Source: Candidatus Hydrogenedentota bacterium
GTDB taxonomy: Bacteria > Hydrogenedentota > Hydrogenedentia > Hydrogenedentales > CAITNO01
DNA: 7,119 bases
Direction of reading: 5' to 3'
Assembly (NCBI GenBank): GCA_007124105.1
Contig: SLFT01000413.1
Span: forward strand, 1 to 7,119
Position 1 is the stretch's first letter. Each line of letters opens with the position of its first letter. Made by a program: the position numbers and the translations under genes. Under the pieces are notes generated by a model. It was not told where the DNA came from. It saw nothing but the letters and a program-made list of their open reading frames with translations, and did no database searches. This document shows, one piece after another, positions 1 through 6,845 of this stretch.

Positions 1-300
1 CTGTCGCGCCAACACTGCCGTCGTCGTAAATGACACATCCTCGTCGAGCGCTGTTGAAAATACAACACGATACCAGCCTGTAGGCAGCGCTCCCAGTGTT
101 ATGCTCCCATCAGATTTCAGCCATTTACCCGCAGCAACGCTATCATGTTCATCATTCAACACACGCCAATTGCCGCTCTCTACATCCACAATATCCGGGA
201 TGGGGAGAACCACCATATCTCCTTCCAGGAAAACGGAATCGTAAGCAAACGCGTCTACCATAGCAAATAGAACCAGCAGCAAAATAAGCCAACTACGCAT
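1..300 (-). CDS. Exported protein of unknown function, N-terminal 100 residues (3' end outside window)
   Basis: The reading frame opens with ATG at 298-300 and stays open to base 1, so only the first 100 residues are present. Residues 1-19 form a clear Sec signal peptide: Arg at position 2, a hydrophobic core of Leu, Ile and Val, then an AFA|YD cleavage site. There is no lipobox Cys, so the product should be released or be a periplasmic or outer-surface protein, unlike the two lipoproteins upstream. After cleavage the sequence is beta-rich, with Trp-Leu and LPTGWYRVVF stretches resembling the first strands of an extracellular beta-sandwich module. I recognise no family. An AGGGAG site at 310-315 lies 9 nt before the start and supports it. 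The start is 78 nt past the stop of the large lipoprotein gene on the same strand, so co-transcription is likely. A carbohydrate-binding or enzyme-accessory role is possible, but this is a guess because the rest is missing. Confidence 0.8.
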   Translation of the reverse strand, partial: MRSWLILLLVLFAMVDAFAYDSVFLEGDMVVLPIPDIVDVESGNWRVLNDEHDSVAAGKWLKSDGSITLGALPTGWYRVVFSTALDEDVSFTTTAVLARQ

Positions 301-309
301 TATTGTGTT

Positions 310-315
310 CTCCCT
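310..315 (-). promoter_or_regulatory. Ribosome binding site AGGGAG of the truncated exported protein
   Basis: On the minus strand AGGGAG sits 9 nt before the ATG at 298-300. It selects this ATG as the start of the exported protein. Confidence 0.65.
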
Positions 316-378
316 GTATCAGGCAATTGACAACAACCCTGTTGATAGCCCACGCTCAGCACTGTGTTGCCGTGTTGT

Positions 379-2727
379 TCATTGCGCGATTGTAAAGAAT
401 TGACCGCCCACTTCATAATCCTCGATGGCGTTATCCACTTCGATGCGATCAAACAGGGGCGCGCCTTCGGGCGGTGCGCCCGCAAATTCAAAGCGTATGA
501 GGTTGCCGAAAGTGGCAAAGGGCAGGGGCGCATCGTTTGGACTGATCATGTCTATGACAACACTGCCGTCTTCAAGGTCGCTGCGCGCAATATGCCAGTG
601 TTCGACAAGACCGCTGTTGGCGGTCGGCGCCGGCGCAACAGTAAAGTCCAGGGAGGACGCGACAATCAGGCGGATGCGGGCAATGTTGCGCGGTACATAT
701 TCCGCGCGCAGCAGGGCCGAGGCGCTGTCGCCGCTTTGCGACACGACAAGCCGCAACCTTCCCGCGAGCACATTGCCGGCGATTTGCTCGGGAGTAAAGG
801 ACTCCGGCGCTGTATAAAGCGTAGGCGTGGATGCAAACGCAACAGAAAAGCCCGGGACAACCGGCAGATTCTGGCGCTTCAATGTTGCCCAACGCAACAG
901 ATAATTGGCCTCGAGTTTGTCTACAATGAGCGCCATAACGCGCGGCAGTTCGTCCACGGCGCCAACGGGCAGGAACATGCCGCCCGTGCGCGACGCCAGA
1001 TCGAGCATCATCGCCGCGCCTTCCAGATCATTCAGGAATCCCACCGCATGAATCTTGACATGCCGGCGCACGGCCAGGTCCGCCACCCGTTCCACGGTTT
1101 CCGCGCTTGACGTATCGCCCGCGCCAGCCAATAATAGAATGAACCGTTCTTCGTCAACCACATTGTCGCGGTCAAAACGAAGCGCCGCGCTGCGCAAAGC
1201 GTCAAGCATTCGCGAACCGGAAGAAAACGTTCCGATCATGGATGCTTGAATCATGCTTATCTGCTCAGCCAGGTAGGCGTGGTCAAGGGTGAACGACGTC
1301 ACACGGATGGGGTCGAGGTCGTCGCGGTGGTACAAGGAAGCGCCCACCATCCCCTCTTCTGGCAGCGCAGCCAGAAATAGTTCCGTTGCCGCGTATTCCA
1401 TGGCGTCCATGGCGTCGGCGTTCATACGCATCCTGATGGAATAGTCCATCACGATTTCCGCGCGCAGGTGCCTGGATGCGCCGCGATGGAGCACTGGCTG
1501 CACGAGTTCGGTCACGTCATGTCCATTCTCGAACGCGCCGAGCGTTAATTGCGCGGGCTCGGCCACAAACCCGTTCCCATCCACGTCTGTCAGTCCGAAA
1601 GCGAAATCCACAAGATAAGGCGAGGAATAGAACGCAGTGGGGTTCTCGATGCGCAGGGCGCTGCCCGCGTCCGGCGAGTCGCTGTCTTGTGTAACTTTTA
1701 TCGTTACCGCGCGTTGCGCCACCAGGGGCGAATCGGCCTGAAACAAGACGTACCCTTCGTATGATCCCGCATGAAGCCGGCTCCGTTTTATGGTTACCGT
1801 CACCAGCTGTTTGTCAAAGGAAGTGACCGGTTGTCCGAGCACCGGATCAATGGACGTTGTGGGCGCAGCGCTGACAAAGGTCGCGGGCAATACCTCGATC
1901 CATTCATGAGACGACGCCGCACTGATAGTCAGGGAAGAAAATTCCCTGTTGCTGTTCCATACCTGCATCAACAGGGGGCGTTCGTTGCGTCCGAAGTCCA
2001 GTGTCTGGTTCGAGGTTACAATGGCCTGAAAGGGCTGGAAAACCCGTACGCGCAGCCTTTTGGGCGCGAATCCCTTTGCCTCGAACAACACGTCGCCTTC
2101 GTGATAACCGCCTGAAAGGGCTGCGCGTTTTACGCCGATAATCATTGTGGCGGAAGCGTTAACCCCTGTCAAAGACAAGGCGTCCCGACTGACGTCTATC
2201 CACGCTTTGTCCGAGGTGGCGTATACGTTCAGCCGGCCGACCGCGCGGTTGTTGTTTGTAACCAGTACACTCCCGCGGTTCTCATCATCGGCAATGTCCA
2301 GCGTATTGGTCGAGAGCGCAATGGCCTCATAAGGCGGCGCAGCGCTAACAGGTATACGCGCTTTCTTCAGCCCTTTTCCCTTGATTTCGACATACCCTTC
2401 GACAGGGGCGCCGGCGATGGCAGTACGATCCAGGGTTGCTGAAACGATGGTCGCGTCATATTCGTAATCGCCATCATCGCCTTTCCGGGGCGCCGCACTG
2501 GTCGCGTGGGCTGGATCAAGGGAAATCCAGGGGTCGGAAGCCGTCAGCGTAACCGCTATTGACGCCCGTTCGGGATTGGCATTGTACACTTCAAATTCAA
2601 TCTGTGTTTTCGTTTCGCCGAAATCCAGTTCCGCAACCGACACACGCAACGATTCGCTGTCGCAGCCGACAGCCATCAAAAGCATTACGGCCAAAACAAT
2701 TCCCACCATTCCGCGGATAATGGGCAT
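379..2727 (-). CDS. VWA-domain lipoprotein with three BACON-like repeats
   Basis: The product has 782 residues. Residues 1-21 are a lipoprotein signal peptide ending in the lipobox AVGC, with lipidated Cys22. Three BACON-like (Ig-fold) repeats follow at about 26-136, 137-237 and 238-348. Each starts with a TLDF/ELDF-type strand, has a central W-I-[SDE]-[LV] motif, and ends in an 'EG.V.[FI]' strand. A connecting module (about 355-427) contains NPT, SPYLVDF, VAEP and RGASR. The VWA domain spans about 424-612 and ends in YLLRW. A beta-rich C-terminal module (about 620-782) closes the protein. MIDAS residues are poor: D428-x-S430-x-R432, Ser505 in place of Thr, and Gly535 where the second-loop Asp is expected. 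The domain may therefore not bind metal in the usual way. The start was chosen because AAGGAG lies 8 nt upstream. ATGs at 2748 and 2961 are in frame, but the longer forms bury the signal peptide. It is a paralogue of the upstream gene and is probably anchored in the envelope by lipid. The binding partner is unknown. Confidence 0.88.
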   Translation of the reverse strand: MPIIRGMVGIVLAVMLLMAVGCDSESLRVSVAELDFGETKTQIEFEVYNANPERASIAVTLTASDPWISLDPAHATSAAPRKGDDGDYEYDATIVSATLDRTAIAGAPVEGYVEIKGKGLKKARIPVSAAPPYEAIALSTNTLDIADDENRGSVLVTNNNRAVGRLNVYATSDKAWIDVSRDALSLTGVNASATMIIGVKRAALSGGYHEGDVLFEAKGFAPKRLRVRVFQPFQAIVTSNQTLDFGRNERPLLMQVWNSNREFSSLTISAASSHEWIEVLPATFVSAAPTTSIDPVLGQPVTSFDKQLVTVTIKRSRLHAGSYEGYVLFQADSPLVAQRAVTIKVTQDSDSPDAGSALRIENPTAFYSSPYLVDFAFGLTDVDGNGFVAEPAQLTLGAFENGHDVTELVQPVLHRGASRHLRAEIVMDYSIRMRMNADAMDAMEYAATELFLAALPEEGMVGASLYHRDDLDPIRVTSFTLDHAYLAEQISMIQASMIGTFSSGSRMLDALRSAALRFDRDNVVDEERFILLLAGAGDTSSAETVERVADLAVRRHVKIHAVGFLNDLEGAAMMLDLASRTGGMFLPVGAVDELPRVMALIVDKLEANYLLRWATLKRQNLPVVPGFSVAFASTPTLYTAPESFTPEQIAGNVLAGRLRLVVSQSGDSASALLRAEYVPRNIARIRLIVASSLDFTVAPAPTANSGLVEHWHIARSDLEDGSVVIDMISPNDAPLPFATFGNLIRFEFAGAPPEGAPLFDRIEVDNAIEDYEVGGQFFTIAQ

Positions 2728-2735
2728 GACAACAA

Positions 2736-2741
2736 CTCCTT
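2736..2741 (-). promoter_or_regulatory. Ribosome binding site AAGGAG that fixes the start of the 782-residue lipoprotein
   Basis: AAGGAG on the minus strand is 8 nt from the ATG at 2725-2727. This favours that ATG over the in-frame ATG at 2746-2748, which has only a weaker AGGA close upstream, and over the far upstream ATG at 2959-2961, which would lie inside the preceding gene. Confidence 0.7.
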
Positions 2742-2761
2742 GGTTCATCGTATCCTGTTGA

Positions 2762-2791
2762 CGACAGACGCAACGATCGTCTCTCGTGTCG
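2762..2791 (-). other. Intercistronic hairpin between the two lipoprotein genes
   Basis: Within the 103-nt gap between the two lipoprotein genes, CGACA (2762-2766) pairs with TGTCG (2787-2791). Inside it GACG (2767-2770) pairs with CGTC (2778-2781). This leaves a 7-nt loop and a 5-nt one-sided bulge. No T-tract follows in the direction of transcription, so it does not look like an intrinsic terminator. It could be an mRNA processing or stabilising element, or chance. Confidence 0.3.
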
Positions 2792-2830
2792 GCAGGTTGT
2801 CTACGCAAGCCGCCCTGTAAGATGCGCGGG

Positions 2831-4489
2831 TCAATTCTCAAATTCCAGGCGCTGGCCCTCCGTGTAGATTTCGTTGTCAATGAAAAACTCGGTAAACGGA
2901 ACGTCAACTGCCTGGCTGAATGTAAAACGCACCATGGGACCGAACCCCGCAAAGGGCGCATCCCTGTCCCTGCTTTCCATAAAAAGCCAGACGCCGTCTT
3001 CCTCTTCTTGCGTTATGAGGTCCCATGCGCCCAGGAGACCGTCGTCAGCGGCGTCCACCAGTGATGCGGTAAAGGGATAAGAAGACCGTACCCGACATTG
3101 AATAACACGGATGCCTCGGGGCATGTAATTCGCGCGCAGAAACACAGTGGTTTGTGCTGTTGTATCGGACTGCACGAGTGTAAGCCGCCCCGTCAACGGA
3201 TTGCCGGTATGGTCTGTAGCGCGGAAGGGTGTTTTGGCGGCATAAGCGGCGTTGGACGCGCCAAAAGAAACTGTAATGGCCGGGGTAACCGCATTGCTGT
3301 CGCGCCGCAAACTTGCCCAGCGCACGATGTACTGCCCCTCCAAATCCTCCACTATCCGCTCGAAAGCGGGTTGTAAGTCTTCTATCTTCGCCGCCGAGAT
3401 ATAGCGTCCGCCCGTGAGCGAGGCCAACGACATGAGCGCGCCTGAATCAATGGTTTCGCCAAAGCCGACAGTGATAATGCGCACACGACGGGCCAGCGCT
3501 TCCGCCACCACCTGAGACGCGAACGTTGTGCTCGAGGTATCGGCCCCGTTTGAAAACAACACAATGTAGCGGGCGTCCTCTGCGTCTGCGGCGGCCCCGA
3601 AACGCCTGAGCGCCGCCAGCAGCGCGTCATACATGCGCGCGCCCGAGGCGAAACCGCGCACATGGGTGTTTTGAATATCGTGGATACGCGCCGCTGTTTC
3701 CGTCTTGTCTACATTAAAGGGGATAACGAGATTGGACTCCTGATCGTCTCTGTGAAATTCGCTGACGGCCACCAGCGCATCGGCGTTCAAACTTTGCAAC
3801 AGGATTTCCGCGGCCGCATACTCCATTTCGGCAATGCCGCCGTCCACCTCCTGCATGGCGATGCTGTAGTCAAGCGCCATCTCAAGCCAGAGTTGTCGCG
3901 ACGCGCCGCGTTTAATGGCCAGCCCATGTATATTGCCCACAGAGGTCATGTCTTCCTGAGCGATGATGGAAAACTGGTTGGGTTCCGCGACCACCGCGCG
4001 ATCATTCCTGTCGCGCAGGGCAAAACCGAATTCGATGAGATAGGGGACGCCGTAAGATACGGTGGGATTGACAATGGACAGCCCACCCGTGGGCGCCACA
4101 GACTCGTTGTAAACATATACCTTAACGGATACAGGCTTTGCGCCGGCGGCGTTCAAGGTAATTTGTCCTTCATGCCGGCCTTCGCGCGTCAGCAGACTGC
4201 GGTCCACTTGAACCTCTATCTGTTGCCTGTCCATAGTGCCGCCTGTGGGCGCAACGCTTCTTACCTGGTCCGGCGCCACCTGTATCCAGGACTTGTCTGC
4301 CCGCACGGAAATGGTCAGTTCGGGTATATCGGGGTTCATGTTCCACGCGAAGAAGCTAAGGGGGAGCGGATTCCGGGCGAAGTCCAGTTCGGGGTTGCTG
4401 ACGTCAATAGCGTCAACGTTACATCCGGTCATTGCGCCGACTGTTCCAGCCACAACCAATAGAATCCCCATGTAGCGTACAAGTTTCAT
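2831..4489 (-). CDS. VWA-domain lipoprotein with one BACON-like domain
   Basis: The product has 552 residues. Residues 1-22 form a lipoprotein signal peptide (Lys2 and Arg5, hydrophobic core, lipobox MTGC) with lipidated Cys23. A single BACON-like domain occupies about 28-126, with NPELDF at its start, KSWIQV in the middle and REGRHEGQI near the end. A connecting module (about 137-206) carries NPT, VPYLIEF, VAEP and RGASR. The VWA domain runs from about 203 to 392 and ends in YIVRW. A beta-rich module (about 400-552) completes the protein. The canonical DxSxS motif is D207-x-S209-x-A211, the expected Thr is Ala284, and the expected Asp of 'TDG' is Asn314, so the MIDAS site looks broken. HRDD at 246-249 is shared with the paralogue. 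The start is supported by AAGGAG 9 nt upstream. This is the first gene of the leftward operon and has a predicted extended -10 promoter about 160 nt upstream. It is probably an envelope-anchored binding or assembly protein with no known ligand. Confidence 0.88.
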   Translation of the reverse strand: MKLVRYMGILLVVAGTVGAMTGCNVDAIDVSNPELDFARNPLPLSFFAWNMNPDIPELTISVRADKSWIQVAPDQVRSVAPTGGTMDRQQIEVQVDRSLLTREGRHEGQITLNAAGAKPVSVKVYVYNESVAPTGGLSIVNPTVSYGVPYLIEFGFALRDRNDRAVVAEPNQFSIIAQEDMTSVGNIHGLAIKRGASRQLWLEMALDYSIAMQEVDGGIAEMEYAAAEILLQSLNADALVAVSEFHRDDQESNLVIPFNVDKTETAARIHDIQNTHVRGFASGARMYDALLAALRRFGAAADAEDARYIVLFSNGADTSSTTFASQVVAEALARRVRIITVGFGETIDSGALMSLASLTGGRYISAAKIEDLQPAFERIVEDLEGQYIVRWASLRRDSNAVTPAITVSFGASNAAYAAKTPFRATDHTGNPLTGRLTLVQSDTTAQTTVFLRANYMPRGIRVIQCRVRSSYPFTASLVDAADDGLLGAWDLITQEEEDGVWLFMESRDRDAPFAGFGPMVRFTFSQAVDVPFTEFFIDNEIYTEGQRLEFEN

Positions 4490-4498
4490 GCCGCGAAT

Positions 4499-4504
4499 CT
4501 CCTT
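4499..4504 (-). promoter_or_regulatory. Ribosome binding site AAGGAG of the 552-residue lipoprotein
   Basis: AAGGAG within an A-rich stretch lies 9 nt before the ATG at 4487-4489 on the minus strand. It confirms that start and the lipoprotein signal peptide that begins there. Confidence 0.7.
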
Positions 4505-4623
4505 TTTAACGGGCCGGGGTGGGCGTCCGCACGCTGCTTCTATCGCAGCCGAACAGCAGCATGCATAGGCGGATGCGTTACTGTTATGATACGCACCTGT
4601 TCCATGCTGGCTTCGGCCCGGCT

Positions 4624-4652
4624 TTGATTCCTGAAAACACTATATCTATTAT
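4624..4652 (+). promoter_or_regulatory. Predicted sigma-70-type promoter for the ABC-F gene
   Basis: TTGATT (4624-4629, 4 of 6 matches to TTGACA) is followed after 17 bp by TATTAT (4647-4652, 5 of 6 matches to TATAAT). Transcription would start near 4659 and leave a leader of about 105 nt before the ABC-F start. The -10 box overlaps the -10 box of the opposing promoter. This is a prediction from consensus only, and sigma specificity in this organism is unknown. Confidence 0.4.
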
Positions 4653-4677
4653 ACCACGACAACGCGCTTATTGTTAC
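4648..4677 (-). promoter_or_regulatory. Predicted extended -10 promoter for the lipoprotein operon
   Basis: Read on the minus strand, GTAACA (4672-4677, 4 of 6 to TTGACA) precedes a perfect TATAAT (4648-4653) by 18 bp. A TGG triplet directly before the -10 box (4654-4656) fits the extended -10 TGn motif, which compensates for a weak -35. Transcription would start near 4641, giving a leader of about 150 nt before the first lipoprotein gene. This is the best promoter match in the window. Confidence 0.5.
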
Positions 4678-4750
4678 TGATTTCGGGAGATGGAACTGCT
4701 GTTTGTCGTTATGTATTGTCTCCGTCGGGCCTGTAATGCTTTGTGCGCCC

Positions 4751-4756
4751 GGAAAG
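4751..4756 (+). promoter_or_regulatory. Weak ribosome binding site GGAAAG of the ABC-F gene
   Basis: GGAAAG lies 7 nt before the ATG at 4764 and is the only Shine-Dalgarno-like stretch near the start. Its first G bases could pair in a small hairpin: CGGGC at 4726-4730 with GCCCG at 4747-4751. The GTG at 4743 has no comparable site, which favours the ATG start. Confidence 0.4.
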
Positions 4757-4763
4757 AAACACC

Positions 4764-6650
4764 ATGAGTCTTGTACGTCTGGAAAATGTGAGCAAGTCCT
4801 TCTCCGGCGATCCGATATTCGCCGAGGTGAACCTGCGCATCGAGGAGGGCGAGCGCATCGCCCTCATCGGCCGCAACGGCACCGGTAAAACGACCTTGTT
4901 CCGCCTTATCATGGGGGAAACCGAACCAGACAGCGGCGTGGTGGAATGCATGCGTCGCGCGCGCATTGTTTACCTGACCCAGATTCCCGAGGCAACGCCG
5001 GAAACGACCGTGGAGGAAATCGCACTGACGCCCTTTGCGGATATGTTGAATATGGAGAACGAACTACGCGTCCTGGAGATGAACATGGCCGACGGCGATG
5101 AGACAGCGCTGGCGGCCTATGGCGAGTACCAACATGAATTCACAGCAAGGGGCGGCTATACGTTTCGGACGCGCGTACGCCAGATACTTGGCGGACTGGG
5201 CTTTCATCCCGAGGACTTTACGCTGCCTTTCGGCGCATTGAGCGGCGGCTGGCGCGCGCGATTGATGCTGTCGTTGACGCTGTTGCGCGAGGCGGACCTG
5301 CTGTTGCTCGACGAGCCTGAAAACCATCTGGACATGGACGCCCGCGAATGGCTTGAAGACCATTTGCAGTCCCGTTCCGAGGCGGTGGTACTCATTTCAC
5401 ATGATCGGCGCATGGTAAACGTGCTGGCCAGGCGGGTGCTCGAGCTCGAGCGCGGCGCGCTTATAAGCCACACAGGCAATTACGACGCATGGCTCAAGGA
5501 AAAGGCGTTGCGACGCGAACAGCAGCAGAAGGCGCACGAGCGCCAGGAGGCCTTCATCCGCAAGGAACAGGCGTGGATAGACCGGTTTCGGTACAAGAAC
5601 ACCAAGGCGCGCCAGGCGCAAAGCCGGATAAAGCGACTGGAAAAACTGGAAGTGGTGGAAGCGCCGGAATCGGAAATGGCCGCCGTCGGATTTAACATGG
5701 GGCCTGTCATCCGCTCCGGCGAAACCGTGCTTGACGCGCGCAACCTGTCCATGGCCTATGACGCGCCCTTGTATTCAGATTTTTCGCTGGCCGTGCATCG
5801 CGGCGAGCGGCTGGGCGTCATCGGACCAAATGGTTCCGGGAAGACAACCTTGTTGCGGCAACTGGCGGACAGGCACAACGGAATGACCGGTAGTGTGCGC
5901 CTGGGACACAATGTAAAACACGCTTTTTACGACCAGCATCAGGAACACCTGGGCAATGGAAACGACCTGCTGGCAGAAATGCAGCTGCACAAGCCGGACT
6001 GGACGCCGCTGCAATGTCGCAATTACCTGGCGCGATTCCTGTTTCGGAGCGAAGAGGTCTTCAAACCGGTTGCGGTGCTCAGCGGCGGTGAACGCAGCCG
6101 GCTCGCCCTGGCCAAGCTCATCGCCTCCGATGCAAACCTGTTGTTCCTGGACGAGCCAACGAATCATCTTGATATGACCTCGCGCGAAGCGTTGGAGGCG
6201 AGCCTCGACGATTTCCCCGGCGCTATTATCGTGGTCAGTCATGATCGCACGCTTATAGACCGACTTGTAGAACGGCTTGTAATCGTTGAAAACGGCGAGG
6301 CGCGCCAGTTTCAGGGCAATTTCACGGAATACCGACTGTGGCGACAGGCGAACCCCGACGCAGCGGCGCGAGCCCCAGACGCTGCTTCAGAAAGCCGAAA
6401 AAAGAATATCGAGGAACGGGAACGGAAAAAGGCGCAGGACCGCGAAGCGCGACGGGAACAACGCCAAATCGAGCAGCTCGAGGCCGACATTGCGGCAGTC
6501 GAATCGGACATCGCCACCATACAGGAGCAATTTGCCACACTTGACCCAGCCGATTACGAACAAGGACACGCACTCACCGAACACTATGATTCGCTGCGCG
6601 AGAAACTGGACGACTTGTACGAATGCTGGGCGCACATTGCGGATGGGTAA
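4764..6650 (+). CDS. ABC-F family ATPase, YheS/ABCF3-like ribosome-associated translation factor
   Basis: The product has 628 residues, no membrane segment, and two ATP-binding domains on one chain, which is the ABC-F layout. NBD1 has Walker A GRNGTGKTT (36-44), signature LSGGW (159-163), Walker B LLLLDEP (179-185) and switch His213. NBD2 has Walker A GPNGSGKTT (354-362), signature LSGGE (439-443), Walker B LLFLDEPTNHLD (459-470) and switch His493. Between them, about 235-320, lies the charged helical linker (P-site tRNA interaction motif) containing WIDRFRYKNTKARQAQSRIK (271-290). This closely resembles the linker of E. coli YheS as I remember it. An Ala/Pro-rich joint (about 530-542) leads to a highly charged, probably coiled-coil C-terminal extension (545-628). 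ABC-F proteins bind the ribosomal E site and modulate the peptidyl-transferase centre; some give antibiotic protection, but nothing here points to resistance. DEPENHLD (183-190) in NBD1 departs from DEPTNHLD. ATG at 4764 is preferred (GGAAAG 7 nt upstream) over an in-frame GTG at 4743. Confidence 0.95.
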   Translation: MSLVRLENVSKSFSGDPIFAEVNLRIEEGERIALIGRNGTGKTTLFRLIMGETEPDSGVVECMRRARIVYLTQIPEATPETTVEEIALTPFADMLNMENELRVLEMNMADGDETALAAYGEYQHEFTARGGYTFRTRVRQILGGLGFHPEDFTLPFGALSGGWRARLMLSLTLLREADLLLLDEPENHLDMDAREWLEDHLQSRSEAVVLISHDRRMVNVLARRVLELERGALISHTGNYDAWLKEKALRREQQQKAHERQEAFIRKEQAWIDRFRYKNTKARQAQSRIKRLEKLEVVEAPESEMAAVGFNMGPVIRSGETVLDARNLSMAYDAPLYSDFSLAVHRGERLGVIGPNGSGKTTLLRQLADRHNGMTGSVRLGHNVKHAFYDQHQEHLGNGNDLLAEMQLHKPDWTPLQCRNYLARFLFRSEEVFKPVAVLSGGERSRLALAKLIASDANLLFLDEPTNHLDMTSREALEASLDDFPGAIIVVSHDRTLIDRLVERLVIVENGEARQFQGNFTEYRLWRQANPDAAARAPDAASESRKKNIEERERKKAQDREARREQRQIEQLEADIAAVESDIATIQEQFATLDPADYEQGHALTEHYDSLREKLDDLYECWAHIADG

Positions 6651-6845
6651 TCACGGACTGTCAGGAACACTGAAAGCACATCCGAGCCAGGGAGCTTGTT
6701 ATCGTACCGTGGAACCAGGCAAAATGATAGCGTTAATTTTACATCCGTGTAAATCTGTACTACTACCCGTCATCTTCTATCATTTTTTCGAAGAAGTTCA
6801 TGCTAAGTATCGCACAAGAATAGTTTGGTTACGGCTATGCTGCGC

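Noticed and set aside
331..344. Small hairpin CAACA-ACCC-TGTTG between the large lipoprotein gene and the exported protein
   Set aside because: Only five base pairs with no T-tract, so it does not support a terminator between the two genes.
364..1110. Open plus-strand frame of 248 codons
   Set aside because: It lies antisense within the 782-residue lipoprotein gene. The product is Arg/His/Gly-rich with no recognisable domain and the frame lacks a convincing ribosome site, while the minus-strand gene has domains and a signal peptide.
2728..2961. 78-residue N-terminal extension of the 782-residue lipoprotein
   Set aside because: The frame stays open upstream, but it would overlap the preceding gene and hide the lipoprotein signal peptide. 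AAGGAG lies 8 nt before the inner ATG.
3662..4462. Open plus-strand frame of 266 codons
   Set aside because: It is antisense to the 552-residue lipoprotein, a shadow of that gene's codon pattern. No motif, signal or domain was visible.
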